Shown here: piece after piece, positions 5,800 through 14,541 of the stretch | Position numbering within the stretch: position 1 is the first letter of the stretch | Layout: each line of letters begins with the position of its first letter | Origin: Paramuribaculum sp. | GTDB lineage: Bacteria > Bacteroidota > Bacteroidia > Bacteroidales > Muribaculaceae | Reading direction: 5' to 3' | Length of the DNA stretch: 14,541 bases | Assembly: GCA_029062075.1 (NCBI GenBank) | Contig: JAIDQW010000069.1 | Coordinates: 1-14,541, forward strand | Program-made: the position numbers and the translations under genes | Notes under the pieces: generated by a model | Databases searched by the model: none | What the model was told of the DNA's origin: nothing | Seen by the model: the letters and a program-made list of their open reading frames with translations, nothing else

Positions 5800-8700
5800 C
5801 GGCAGTAGTGTTTGAAGATGGTGAAACAGCTGATTTTGAATCATTCTTTCCGGTTATGGAATTTTTGAGTCTTCCAGCCCAGCGGAACAAGTCGCGGAAC
5901 GAGTTTATTTTACGTCGGAGCACAAATCCCACACCGGTTTGTGTGACCTCACCTTCCAGAATACTCTCGTATCCGGTGTGGCGGAACAGTCTCACATACA
6001 TGGAACCGCTTTTGTTGAGCATGTACTCGAATGCAATATCGTTTATCAGATTCTGTGAGAAATTCTCATCAGCATTGGCATCCGTAGAGTAGTTTCCGCC
6101 TACAATAATCTTGAATCTGTCGTTAAACAGGGTTTTGCTCACCCGGTAGCTGTAGCTGGTGGTTTGTTGCGACACACCATCGGTGGTTTTGTCGTACTGG
6201 TCAATTCCGAATGATATGTCCACACCACGGATGTTGTTGGCAGCCCATGAGTTAATCTGAGATTCGAGGAATGAGTACAGCGGGTTTCCGCTCAGATTGG
6301 TGCTCGCCTTTGTTCCCGGACCTGAATAAACATTGTACAGCAACATATTCATAGCCTGGTTCGCTCTCTGATCGGGGCTCATGGATGCGAGTTCGTTTTG
6401 AACAGTTATATCATCGTTGGTAGATAGGTCGAAAGCAACGTTCATGTTTGACAGCGTGTTGGTTATAGCAACACTCACATTAAAGTCAATAATACGTGAG
6501 TTCTGTCCCTGCTGGGTTACGTTAGCCTTCAGTTTGTCAACAGCGTGTATGTTGAGAATAGGATTAAGCATATCTCCGTTGAATGCTACAAAGCTGCCCT
6601 CCTGGAAATGGAAAAGCTTTTCAGACAGCATCGGCGGTGTGTAGCGCACAAATCCTCCGTTGATATTCAGTCTGCCGGTGAGTCTGCCGTCGTTGAACGG
6701 ATTCATTGAGAAATCGAGCGTACCTTGACTGAGCAGCGAAACCTTGTTCTTGCCGTCGGTTGAGAGGTCAACGTTAATAGTGCTTCCCTGCGAAATGGTC
6801 AGCTCCGCCTCAAGATTGATTGCCATAGCTGACTCTGTGAGGGAGTCGGCAACCATTGTAGCCGTGGTGTCGCTGAACTGCACGAATTTGACCATATCGC
6901 CGGTGGTCTGCGAGGTGATGGCAGACTGGGCATTAGTCATTATATAAGTGACATTAGTGCCGGGAAGAACCTTTAATTTGGCATCCACATTCAGCAGTGC
7001 CATACTGCCTTTCACACTCGCATCCATATCAATGAACGCTTTACCGTAAACATCCGCTTTCTTCGGACGGTTGGAGTTAACAATCTGCATATTGCGGGCA
7101 AGCATATCCAGATTTATCTTGGCAGAAGAAAGTTCGGTCAGATCTACCGTTCCGTTAACACTCAGAGGATTCTTATTGGCAGCCGTTATAGAGAAGTTAT
7201 TGAATTTCACAATACTGCTGTCAACAGGAATCTTTTCTTCAGAGAATTTGAAGCTGGTACCGAGCATTCCTACATTCACGGCGGTGCTGTCAAAATCAAT
7301 AAATCCGTTAAATACCGGCTTGACAAGGCTTCCTGTGATATCCATCTGACCGTTGAGCATACCTGATAACCGGGCATACTCTCTCGGCAGGAATGGATTG
7401 AGAATATGAAGCGGGAAATGAATCATGGAGAAGTCAAGGAGGAACGGATTGGTAGCGGTGCTGTCGTTCAATACACCCTTGGCTGTGATTACCTTGATAC
7501 TGTCAACAAGCAGGGAGGCATCGGCGTTGAGCACACCGTTGGCACCTGCGAGCACATCCACCCCGATATTAAATGAGCCAACCCTGTCTTTTCCATATAA
7601 AAGGTTGTTAAGGGACAGAACTCCATTACCGGTAAGCTGATTGTCGTTCCAGTGAATCTTCATATCCGCTCCGAGATCACCCTTCAAGGGAGGGGAGTAC
7701 GGGGAAATCGAGAGCCAGTCCTGAATATGGATGTCGGAAATTTTTACAAACAAATCTTCCTGCTCGTTTTCGTTTCCATCCACATGCTCAGTGTAAATCT
7801 TTATATAGCTCTTGTCGCTGGAAGCCATTATGTTCGCGTCGATGTGGCGATTGTAGAAGTTGTACGACAGGAAATTATCTTTATTGAAGTGCCATTTCTT
7901 GTAGCCGATAGTCGGTGCGTACGGAACAAATCTCACTGATACTATGGAATCTTGCATGGTTGCACTAATTCCTACAACAAAGCCCTGCTCATTCTCAATA
8001 TTCTTTTGATTGAGCATGAATCCGAATTTATCATCGGCGAGGAATCCGGAGATATTGACGTGGGCGAAATTGTCAAAGGTGCCCGGACGGTTGTTAACCG
8101 CTCCCTTGAAGGGGAGGAACTTGCCATGCTGTACAGCACCGAATGAAATGGTATCAAGCCGGGTGGTGCCGGAAGAGAATCCCAGGATGTCGGTAGAGAG
8201 GCTGAACAGCGAGTCGTTGCGGAAATTTGCCTTCGCACTATTGAATTGTATGCCTAAACTTGCGAGATATGAGGCTATGAAATTATTCGGACCGGAGGCC
8301 AATTGTAAATCTATGCCGGGCATAGCCTTCTGGAGAGCCAGGATATTTACATTCTTTTTGGCGATAGAGGAGTCAACCACAGCAAGCGTCTTATCCAGAC
8401 GTGTGAGCAATGAATCAAGTGAGTTGGGCGATGCGAACTTTGCAGAGAAGTCTCCTGAGGTGATATCGGCGGTTACGAAGGAGTCTGTAGCGTTGAAATT
8501 CAGTGAGGTTTCCGGAGAGTAAAGTCTCTTACCGTCAAGATTCCAGTCAAGAGAAATAATGTCAGCCTTAGCATTGATGGTTTTGGCATCACTGCTCATG
8601 AATCCTGTGCTTCTGAGAGTAAGGCTGCCTCCGTTTGCCGCGGGTGAAAGATTCAGTTCCTGCAAATCGAGGTCGAGTACATGCCCGTCAATCTCCCAGG

Positions 8701-10594
8701 TGTATCCTTGTTTGAGAAAATCAGCGGTGAAGTCGATATCAACTTCCGCTCCGGGATTGTTGCTTACAATAGAGCCGATTATATGTGCATTCTGCAAGTC
8801 AGCCTCTGCTGTGATATCGGAATATTTTTTACCGAGATATGTTATGCTGTCAATATCGATGGATGCAGTGAGGTGTGAGCGGGGATTGGATGGGTCGAGT
8901 CCCGTACCTTTAGCTTCGAGCCGGGCAAAAACTTTTCCGACTCCGAGAGAGGGCATAAATGCATCAACAGGAAACCTATTGACATTCAGATTTATATCAT
9001 AGCCCTCAACCTTCTGCTGCCACATCGCTTTTGCTGCAATTTTACCACCAGCAGCCATGAGCGCGATGTTGCCGTCAATTTTTCCGGGGTTGTAATTAAC
9101 CGCACCGTCAAGTTTCATTGGCGGTAGCTTGACCTCCTTGGCCATTTTAGCTTCAAGCAGAGTCGGCTTGATAGGATTAAGGTTAGAGAAGTTGCCGTCC
9201 AGCTCAATTTTACCGCTCATTGCGTTAAAATCAAACGGATTCGCTACACTTCCTCCGGCGCGTACAGAAGCAAATCCCGGAAGGTCAGCCGAGATGTTGT
9301 CAACGGTTATGAATCCTGATGTTCCGGCAACATCAGCATCAAGAATGATGTCGGAGTTGCGCGGTATATTTCTAAGCATCGGACTAATTGCCGGCATTGC
9401 GAGCTCAATATCCGCGAGAGCCAGCAATCCATTCGCTTTGAGCCGCAGAGGAAGATTGGGGTCGGCAGCAAGATCTCCCACACCCATAGACGCATTCAAT
9501 TTCAGCGATGAGAAGGTGGTGCGTATATCAAAATTTTCGGCACGCATAAGAGCGGAGTCCATAGCGAAAGTGCCTTTAGCTTCAAGGAAGATGCCGGACC
9601 GTTCGGTTGCCTTAATTCTTTTAATGGGAACAGTAATAGATGTACCTCTGTTGTAAAACGAATCGACGGCGATTTCGACATTATTGACTGAGAGATAGTT
9701 CATGTCAAGTCCCGGTAGTGGTTCAGCACCCCGCATGGCATAAATAGCCTGACTTGCAGTAAGGTGCAGACGGTCTGCATTTATTGTCCATAACTGTGAA
9801 TCTGATGTCGGAACAATAGTGTCGGGTGAATAGGCAACAGGGTGAGATTCCAGATATTCTGCGGATGGAGTGAGATAAAGTGCTTTAACCGAGTCAATTG
9901 CCAGTGATTTGGCGGTGATTTTACCTTGACCCATATCAACAACTCCGTCAGAAAGTTCTGCAAAAGGCACGGTAACGTCCATAGAGTCGATTACCGGCAT
10001 CATTTCCATGCGGTATCTCACATTTTTCAGACGGATATTCTTAGCTGTAATTTTGAGCGGAGAAGAAGTGGAGGTGTCGGATGGAGCCGTCACAGTGTCC
10101 TTCATCACCATTCTTACGTCCGCACTGTCCAGTTCCGCAGAGTTGATATCTATATTACCTTTCGCAAAATTCAATTCAGCCGCATCAAGAACAAAATTGC
10201 TGACACGGGCGCGGAGCATCATTGCGGAATCGGAGTTGCCGAGCGCGTAGTAAACCTGAGATGCCGAAGCCGAGTTTACGTCAATATCGCCTTTAAGAAG
10301 CGGCAGCAGCCTTACATCAAGGTCAAGCGAGCCGAGAGTAGCCATCGTATCGCCGGAAGCTTCAAGAACAGTGACATCACCGATAGAGAGGGTGAATGGA
10401 AATCGTAGGCGGAATTTTTTTGCAGTAATATCCATGCCGGTGCTCTGGCGAACTTTTTCAAGAGCGAAATCCTTTACTTTGGTCTGCACAGCGGGTATAT
10501 AGAGAGCAGCCACAGCGAGCACAACAAGAGCCACAATGGAAATAATAATCCATAAAAGGATTTTTGAAACCTTAGAAACAAGTTTATGCGACAC
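5777..10594 (-). CDS. tamB: TamB-like inner-membrane-anchored translocation/assembly protein (AsmA-like, DUF490)
   Basis: The 1605-residue protein has one N-terminal membrane anchor (about residues 12-33) and then a very long beta-rich repetitive body, as in the AsmA-like proteins thought to form a groove that bridges the periplasm for lipid transport or for barrel assembly. An AsmA-like N-terminal region runs from about residue 35 (QTKVKDFALEKVRQSTGMDI). The conserved TamB C-terminal domain covers about 1370-1575, with TNTLSNMNVAFDLSTNDD near 1380 and NNIRGVDISFGIDQYDKTT near 1455. The tail is Ser/Thr/Asp-rich. The start codon is GTG at 10594: the only nearby ATG upstream is out of frame, and the next in-frame ATG lies past the anchor. 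The gene follows lptD by 109 bases with no clear terminator and overlaps tamL by 23 bases. No perfect TAnnTTTG is present in that gap, so it is probably read from the promoter at 13523. Confidence 0.9.
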   Translation of the reverse strand: MSHKLVSKVSKILLWIIISIVALVVLAVAALYIPAVQTKVKDFALEKVRQSTGMDITAKKFRLRFPFTLSIGDVTVLEASGDTMATLGSLDLDVRLLPLLKGDIDVNSASASQVYYALGNSDSAMMLRARVSNFVLDAAELNFAKGNIDINSAELDSADVRMVMKDTVTAPSDTSTSSPLKITAKNIRLKNVRYRMEMMPVIDSMDVTVPFAELSDGVVDMGQGKITAKSLAIDSVKALYLTPSAEYLESHPVAYSPDTIVPTSDSQLWTINADRLHLTASQAIYAMRGAEPLPGLDMNYLSVNNVEIAVDSFYNRGTSITVPIKRIKATERSGIFLEAKGTFAMDSALMRAENFDIRTTFSSLKLNASMGVGDLAADPNLPLRLKANGLLALADIELAMPAISPMLRNIPRNSDIILDADVAGTSGFITVDNISADLPGFASVRAGGSVANPFDFNAMSGKIELDGNFSNLNPIKPTLLEAKMAKEVKLPPMKLDGAVNYNPGKIDGNIALMAAGGKIAAKAMWQQKVEGYDINLNVNRFPVDAFMPSLGVGKVFARLEAKGTGLDPSNPRSHLTASIDIDSITYLGKKYSDITAEADLQNAHIIGSIVSNNPGAEVDIDFTADFLKQGYTWEIDGHVLDLDLQELNLSPAANGGSLTLRSTGFMSSDAKTINAKADIISLDWNLDGKRLYSPETSLNFNATDSFVTADITSGDFSAKFASPNSLDSLLTRLDKTLAVVDSSIAKKNVNILALQKAMPGIDLQLASGPNNFIASYLASLGIQFNSAKANFRNDSLFSLSTDILGFSSGTTRLDTISFGAVQHGKFLPFKGAVNNRPGTFDNFAHVNISGFLADDKFGFMLNQKNIENEQGFVVGISATMQDSIVSVRFVPYAPTIGYKKWHFNKDNFLSYNFYNRHIDANIMASSDKSYIKIYTEHVDGNENEQEDLFVKISDIHIQDWLSISPYSPPLKGDLGADMKIHWNDNQLTGNGVLSLNNLLYGKDRVGSFNIGVDVLAGANGVLNADASLLVDSIKVITAKGVLNDSTATNPFLLDFSMIHFPLHILNPFLPREYARLSGMLNGQMDITGSLVKPVFNGFIDFDSTAVNVGMLGTSFKFSEEKIPVDSSIVKFNNFSITAANKNPLSVNGTVDLTELSSAKINLDMLARNMQIVNSNRPKKADVYGKAFIDMDASVKGSMALLNVDAKLKVLPGTNVTYIMTNAQSAITSQTTGDMVKFVQFSDTTATMVADSLTESAMAINLEAELTISQGSTINVDLSTDGKNKVSLLSQGTLDFSMNPFNDGRLTGRLNINGGFVRYTPPMLSEKLFHFQEGSFVAFNGDMLNPILNIHAVDKLKANVTQQGQNSRIIDFNVSVAITNTLSNMNVAFDLSTNDDITVQNELASMSPDQRANQAMNMLLYNVYSGPGTKASTNLSGNPLYSFLESQINSWAANNIRGVDISFGIDQYDKTTDGVSQQTTSYSYRVSKTLFNDRFKIIVGGNYSTDANADENFSQNLINDIAFEYMLNKSGSMYVRLFRHTGYESILEGEVTQTGVGFVLRRKINSFRDLFRWAGRLKNSITGKNDSKSAVSPSSNTTADETDSSK

Positions 10595-10703
10595 GGTACA
10601 TAAAATATGATGAATGGTTGCCTAAATGTAATTCAAGCTTACAATATAAACTTACATATTCTCCGTTTTGTTTACCGGGTTTACCGGAAAATTACCCATA
10701 TAA

Positions 10704-13496
10704 TCAGTACCAGGTGACTCCGTTTGAAATAGATGAACGCTTGTCATATTTCACGTCGGAGAGGAGGGAGGAGTTTACGGCGATATGGAAGTTATATGAT
10801 TTGTAAGGTCCAACAGGAACAAAGCTTGCTCTCATGGTGAAGCAGTGAAGGTCTCTCGAAATGTTGCAATTCATGTATGCAAGCTTGTGGGTGTCAAAAT
10901 TATAGCTTGCGCTGAAGCTGAAATTCCAGTTTTTTGTGGGTCGTATGTTTCCAGAGAAGCTCAGGTTTTGTGTGAGCTTTCCGTTATACTCCATCTTCTT
11001 TTTATTAAAAGATCCATAGCCATAGTTCACACTATAGTTGATAGAGAAGCTCCACGGCACCTCCCACTGCATATAGCCGTCGGGGTTGAGCGTGATATCG
11101 TCATTTTTCTGCTCGTATGATTCGTTTTGTGACGCTCCGTTAGCCATAGGATCATTTTCACCCGGGGGTGTGGAGTCGGAATCCGTATTTTTATTGTTGT
11201 CCTCTTTTTTCTTTCTTTTGAAAGTGTTGTTGTTGAAGGTGTAAGAGAATGAGGTGCCTGTGCTTGACAGACGGCCAATGCCCTTGCCTGCTTTCCACCT
11301 TGGAATATTCACTCTGACAGGGTTTCCGGCAGAGTTGAGCTGGTAGGTATATACATCCCATGTGGCGGCGAGATTAAGGGTGAAGTTTTTAGTGAGCTTC
11401 AAAAGCAGAGAGGTATTGAGATTACTCCAGTTGAGTGAGTCTGCGGCAAAGTTATAGCTCTGACTCACAGAGAAATTCTCTATAAGTGAGATTTTTTTCT
11501 CACCGATAGAATCGTTGTCGTCCCTAACCTTCATTTCGAGGTTATTGGCAAGCTGATAGCTGACCGTTCCGCTCTTACCTTGCCCCGGCACACCGAACAG
11601 GCTGTTGGGGAACATGGAGTACTTTCGGGTAGTCATCACTCCGTTAGCATCCGGCATCGGATAGGAGCCGTAATAGGCGAAAAAAGGTGAGCTGAAGTCA
11701 GGAGAGCCGCTGAATGAAACGGTTGGTGTGAGAACATGACGAATCATTTTCACTTTATTGCCGAGGAAAGGCAGCGGCTGGAAAAAACCGTAAATCTTGG
11801 TGTCAAACGACATGGATGCATTGAAGTCCCACACGTTATAGAAACTGTAGCTTGTGTCACAAATTTCAGCGGAAGCGTTGGGATCCCACTGGCGTTTAAC
11901 TTTAGTGGTGTACATTCTGTCGGTCAGGCTGACGGAGGGTGTGACATTAATGTACTGCAAAAAGTTGAAAGTAGCAGAGATAGGAATGCTGTGACGCATA
12001 CCGTTTCTCCAATCCTTTACAAGGCTTTTTTTGAAGAACTCATCCTGCTGGGCGGTGAGTGAGTTGTTGAAAACGCCGCTATATGACATTTTGATTTTTT
12101 CGTACCACTTTTCCGATCCGACCTGACGCTTACGCTTGAAAGGTGCGAACTGGGAGTAGGACACTGTGATGTTCGGAAACGAAACCGACAGAGTGGAGTC
12201 CTGTGTTCGCTGTGCCACGCTCGCTGTTGTTGAGAATGAGAACTTAGAGCCGGGTTTGCGGTATGTAAGGTTTACTGTACTGCTCTTGGTATTTTCAGTA
12301 AAAGCCGAGCTGTAGTAGCTGTTGAGGTCATTTCTGGTATATCCGGCGGTGGTGAAATTAACCGATGCCGAGAAGGTCATATTCGGGTTCGCCTTGGCGT
12401 CCTGGCTGTGGCTCCACAAAATCTGGAAGTTTGTTGCCTCAGAATAGTCCGGGGCACCTTTGTCACCGAGTTTGGTTTTGAGATAGCTTATGTCAAACGA
12501 ACCGGAAAACTTGTACCTCTTAACATAGGCTGAGCGCGCCTTCAGCCCCCATGAGCCTTTGGTGTATAACTCTCCGGTAAGGGCAAGGTCGATATTATCA
12601 CTGATTGCGAAGTAATATCCACCATTTGACAGGTAGAATCCTCTGGTATAGTCATCGCCGAATGTTGGGACAATGATACCTGACGAGTACTTTTCAGAGA
12701 ACGGGAAGTAGCCGAAGGGTAGTGCGAGAGGCAGAGGTACTCCGGCAAGCACCATATAGGTGGGTCCGGTAACCACATCCTTTTTTGGTGTTACTCTCGC
12801 TTTTGTGAGCTGAAAATAGAAATGAGGGTGGTCATGGTTGTCGCAGGTAGTGTATCTGCCGTTCTGAAGATAGAATGTTCCGTCGGCATTTTTCTTAGTT
12901 ATGCCTCCGGTAATATATCCTTCTCCTTGCTCTGTAATCACATCGGTGATGATGCCTTTCTCAGTCTCAAAGTTATAGCGCATGGTTTTCGCCTCATACT
13001 GTGAGCCGTTATCCTGAAAGACAGGATTTCCTGTAATCTCTCCCGTGGAGTCAGGTGCTCCGACGGCATAAACTGTGTTAGAGACCATGTCAAGCTCAAT
13101 CTGAGCGGCTGTTATTTCCTGTTCACCGTATTTAACATCGCTGTTTCCGTAGAGATAAGCGTTGTTTCTTCCGACCAAAAGGAGCGAATCGGTAGCGGTG
13201 ATGTCCACAGCGGCAGCAATGTCGGTTTTAGTTCTGACTATTTTGGATTTTTTAACGGCAGGCACTGTGTCAGCTTCCAGTCTTGTGCGCTTCATCTGCG
13301 AGGCGTCTGCATGTGTGGAATCAGTGTTGGTTGAGTCCTGGGCAATCATGCTGAGTGAATCTGCCTGAGCGTTTAAAAGTGAGTCAGACTCAACACCTTC
13401 AGGGGATTGAGTGTGACTAAAAGCGGGTACTGCGGCAAATGTTACCAGCCAAAGCAGTGCAAGAACGGGTATGATATATTGTTGAGTGTGCCTCAA
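10704..13496 (-). CDS. lptD: LptD-like lipopolysaccharide-assembly outer-membrane protein
   Basis: This is a Bacteroidetes-type LptD of about 930 residues, the barrel that inserts lipopolysaccharide into the outer leaflet. A signal peptide (RHTQQYIIPVLALLWLV, cleaved near AFS-HT) is followed by a polar linker, then an OstA-like domain (about 85-215) with TDSLLLVGRNNAYLYGNSDV. Next comes the motif YTTCDNHDHPHFYF near residue 214 and then a long barrel region ending in Trp-Tyr. No in-frame ATG exists near the N-terminus. The frame opens at TTG 13535, but a promoter -7 element (13523-13530) overlaps that extension, so TTG 13496, directly before the signal peptide, is the better start. Residues about 760-800 are a highly polar insertion (KKKEDNNKNTDSDS and onward), probably an external loop. 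It heads the run lptD-tamB-tamL, all outer-membrane biogenesis genes. Confidence 0.86.
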   Translation of the reverse strand: MRHTQQYIIPVLALLWLVTFAAVPAFSHTQSPEGVESDSLLNAQADSLSMIAQDSTNTDSTHADASQMKRTRLEADTVPAVKKSKIVRTKTDIAAAVDITATDSLLLVGRNNAYLYGNSDVKYGEQEITAAQIELDMVSNTVYAVGAPDSTGEITGNPVFQDNGSQYEAKTMRYNFETEKGIITDVITEQGEGYITGGITKKNADGTFYLQNGRYTTCDNHDHPHFYFQLTKARVTPKKDVVTGPTYMVLAGVPLPLALPFGYFPFSEKYSSGIIVPTFGDDYTRGFYLSNGGYYFAISDNIDLALTGELYTKGSWGLKARSAYVKRYKFSGSFDISYLKTKLGDKGAPDYSEATNFQILWSHSQDAKANPNMTFSASVNFTTAGYTRNDLNSYYSSAFTENTKSSTVNLTYRKPGSKFSFSTTASVAQRTQDSTLSVSFPNITVSYSQFAPFKRKRQVGSEKWYEKIKMSYSGVFNNSLTAQQDEFFKKSLVKDWRNGMRHSIPISATFNFLQYINVTPSVSLTDRMYTTKVKRQWDPNASAEICDTSYSFYNVWDFNASMSFDTKIYGFFQPLPFLGNKVKMIRHVLTPTVSFSGSPDFSSPFFAYYGSYPMPDANGVMTTRKYSMFPNSLFGVPGQGKSGTVSYQLANNLEMKVRDDNDSIGEKKISLIENFSVSQSYNFAADSLNWSNLNTSLLLKLTKNFTLNLAATWDVYTYQLNSAGNPVRVNIPRWKAGKGIGRLSSTGTSFSYTFNNNTFKRKKKEDNNKNTDSDSTPPGENDPMANGASQNESYEQKNDDITLNPDGYMQWEVPWSFSINYSVNYGYGSFNKKKMEYNGKLTQNLSFSGNIRPTKNWNFSFSASYNFDTHKLAYMNCNISRDLHCFTMRASFVPVGPYKSYNFHIAVNSSLLSDVKYDKRSSISNGVTWY

Positions 13497-13522
13497 TTGA
13501 AATATCGGGTGATAATGCAGCA

Positions 13523-13555
13523 CAAAAATAGGCAAAATCCATGTAACCTCCGCAA
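13523..13555 (-). promoter_or_regulatory. Bacteroidota promoter (TTG - 22 bp - TATTTTTG) for lptD-tamB-tamL
   Basis: In the 70-base gap between the pseudouridine synthase and lptD, the minus strand has TTG at 13555-13553, a 22-base spacer and the exact -7 match TATTTTTG at 13530-13523. Transcription would start near 13516-13519, about 20 bases before the TTG start chosen for lptD. This makes the operon independently expressed from the synthase gene upstream. Confidence 0.6.
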
Positions 13556-13566
13556 CGGGAAGCGAT

Positions 13567-14490
13567 TTATTTCACCATAGAGAGAAATCCGGCAGGAATG
13601 GGCGTTGTAAAACTCATTTCTTTGTGAGTGACAGGGTGTACAAACCTGAGTGTCTGTGCATGAAGTGCCAGTCTGTGTATCGGGCTTGATTCCGCTCCGT
13701 AGCGTCTGTCACCCGAAATGGGATGTCCCATCTCACTCATGTGCACCCTAATCTGATTTTTTCTGCCAGTGTCCAGCTCTACCTCCATGAGGGCAAATCC
13801 GTTTCCTGCTGAAATTGTTGAATACCTTGTAACAGCAAGTTTGCCATCTTCAGGCTTCCGGGTGCTATACACCTCGTGTTTTGTGTTTTCAGCGAGATAG
13901 CTCCGGCAAGTTCCGGATTCGGGATCGGGAATGCCTTCAACCACAGCAACATACTTACGGTTAAGCACCATGTTGTTCCAATTGGGCGGATGGGCGTTTT
14001 TTGCCTCTTCGTTTTTGGCAAACACCATCAGTCCGGATGTGTCACGGTCAAGTCGGTGCACAATAAAAATCTTATTTGCCGGGTTGCTCCATTTAACATA
14101 TTCCTTAAGAATGGAATAAGCGGTGCCGTCCTTAACCTTGTCGTTGCCCATAGAGAGCAGTCCGTAACCTTTATTTACAACAATGATGTCATCGTCCTCA
14201 TAAACAATTTTCAGCCTGCGGTTATAGAAAACACGGAATTCTCGCGTGAGGTTAATCTTCACTATGTCACCTGGTTGCAGCTGATGATTGAACTGACTCA
14301 CAGGAGTGGAATTCACAGCGACCTGATTGTGCTTAAGCAGCTCCTTGACAGTGGTGCGCTTACGGTCCGGCATTGCTTTTAACAGAAAATCCATAAGAGT
14401 AGCCGGTGACTCTACTTTGTAGGTCTCTATTCTGTCGGGTTGTAAAGCATTTCTCTCCGCTCCCGGTTTGGTTTGTCTTGGTTTTGCCAT
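13567..14490 (-). CDS. RluA-family RNA pseudouridine synthase
   Basis: The 307-residue enzyme converts specific uridines in ribosomal or other RNA to pseudouridine in the cytoplasm. An N-terminal S4-like RNA-binding segment spans about residues 26-82 (TTVKELLKHNQVAVNSTPVS and on to LQPGDIVKI). The catalytic motif HRLDRDTSG lies at 145-153, with Asp148 as the catalytic aspartate. The C-terminal family motif LDTGRKNQIRVH is at 239-250, with Asn in place of the more common His. Length and motif order are normal for the family, but the target position cannot be assigned, so no RluA/C/D symbol is given. The ATG shares its A with the TAA stop of the gene upstream (TAATG), showing translational coupling. 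A promoter for the next operon begins just after its stop. Confidence 0.93.
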   Translation of the reverse strand: MAKPRQTKPGAERNALQPDRIETYKVESPATLMDFLLKAMPDRKRTTVKELLKHNQVAVNSTPVSQFNHQLQPGDIVKINLTREFRVFYNRRLKIVYEDDDIIVVNKGYGLLSMGNDKVKDGTAYSILKEYVKWSNPANKIFIVHRLDRDTSGLMVFAKNEEAKNAHPPNWNNMVLNRKYVAVVEGIPDPESGTCRSYLAENTKHEVYSTRKPEDGKLAVTRYSTISAGNGFALMEVELDTGRKNQIRVHMSEMGHPISGDRRYGAESSPIHRLALHAQTLRFVHPVTHKEMSFTTPIPAGFLSMVK

Positions 14491-14541
14491 TATTTTTTCT
14501 TAGCGGCTGTGCGACGTGTTTTTTTAGGTGCTTCCGACTGC
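14490..14541 (-). CDS. Unidentified protein, C-terminal tail only (Lys/Arg-rich), partial
   Basis: The minus-strand frame entering from the right edge reads QSEAPKKTRRTAAKKK and stops at TAA (14492-14490), overlapping the ATG of the pseudouridine synthase by one base. Only 16 residues are present, so no function can be read from the sequence. In Bacteroides relatives an RluA-family gene commonly follows a PASTA-domain protein gene; that would be one candidate, from remembered gene order only. A basic tail would also fit a nucleic-acid-binding protein. Confidence 0.6.
   Translation of the reverse strand, partial: QSEAPKKTRRTAAKKK

Noticed and set aside
5843..10408. Many 60-175 codon plus-strand ORFs opposite tamB
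   Set aside because: They are antisense shadows of a continuous 1605-codon gene, and none has recognisable domains or a start context.
10595..10703. Possible internal promoter for tamB (TAAGTTTA or TAAGCTTG on the minus strand)
   Set aside because: Both differ from TAnnTTTG at one position and neither has a TTG at a suitable distance, so there is not enough to call a promoter.
1..14541. Search by eye for tRNA, rRNA, CRISPR arrays, insertion sequences and att sites
   Set aside because: No cloverleaf with the T-loop GTTCRAN pattern, no regularly spaced repeats, no transposase or integrase gene and no terminal inverted repeats were seen.

Overview
The window looks like chromosomal DNA of a gut-type member of the Bacteroidales (Bacteroidota). 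The grounds are a SusC/SusD outer-membrane pair, a lipoprotein-type BamA homologue (TamL-like) next to TamB, a Bacteroidetes-type LptD, and several intergenic matches to the Bacteroidota promoter element TAnnTTTG. Gene content would fit Muribaculaceae or a close relative, but the family assignment is inference and was not tested by any search.

Layout. (1) Positions 1-2250, plus strand: the 3' end of a SusC/RagA TonB-dependent transporter, a complete SusD-like lipoprotein, then a 3' UTR hairpin and a strong intrinsic terminator. These form a glycan-uptake complex at the cell surface. No glycoside hydrolase or regulator is visible, so the rest of the locus, if any, lies to the left. (2) Positions 2284-2900, minus strand: a small four-helix membrane protein (DUF4405-like) with two His-x13-His pairs as in cytochrome b. 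Upstream of it lies a probable 24-codon hydrophobic micro-ORF with its own promoter-like element and leader hairpin. (3) Positions 2970-3073, minus strand: a compact candidate small RNA of about 68 nt with a near-ideal promoter (TTG, 20 bp, TAATTTTG) and a 9-bp terminator hairpin followed by eight U. (4) Positions 3202-3490: a weak terminator and a GC-richer block packed with short hairpins downstream of the tam genes. (5) Positions 3499-13555, minus strand: lptD, tamB and tamL in that transcriptional order behind a recognisable promoter; all three act in outer-membrane biogenesis. (6) Positions 13567-14541, minus strand: an RluA-type pseudouridine synthase, translationally coupled (TAATG) to an upstream gene of which only a Lys/Arg-rich tail is present.

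The envelope genes make functional sense together: LptD inserts lipopolysaccharide into the outer membrane, while TamB spans the periplasm and works with the barrel lipoprotein TamL. The least explained part of the window is the 800-base intergenic zone at 2700-3500, where the small RNA, the micro-ORF and the hairpin block lie. They are the best candidates for undescribed biology here.
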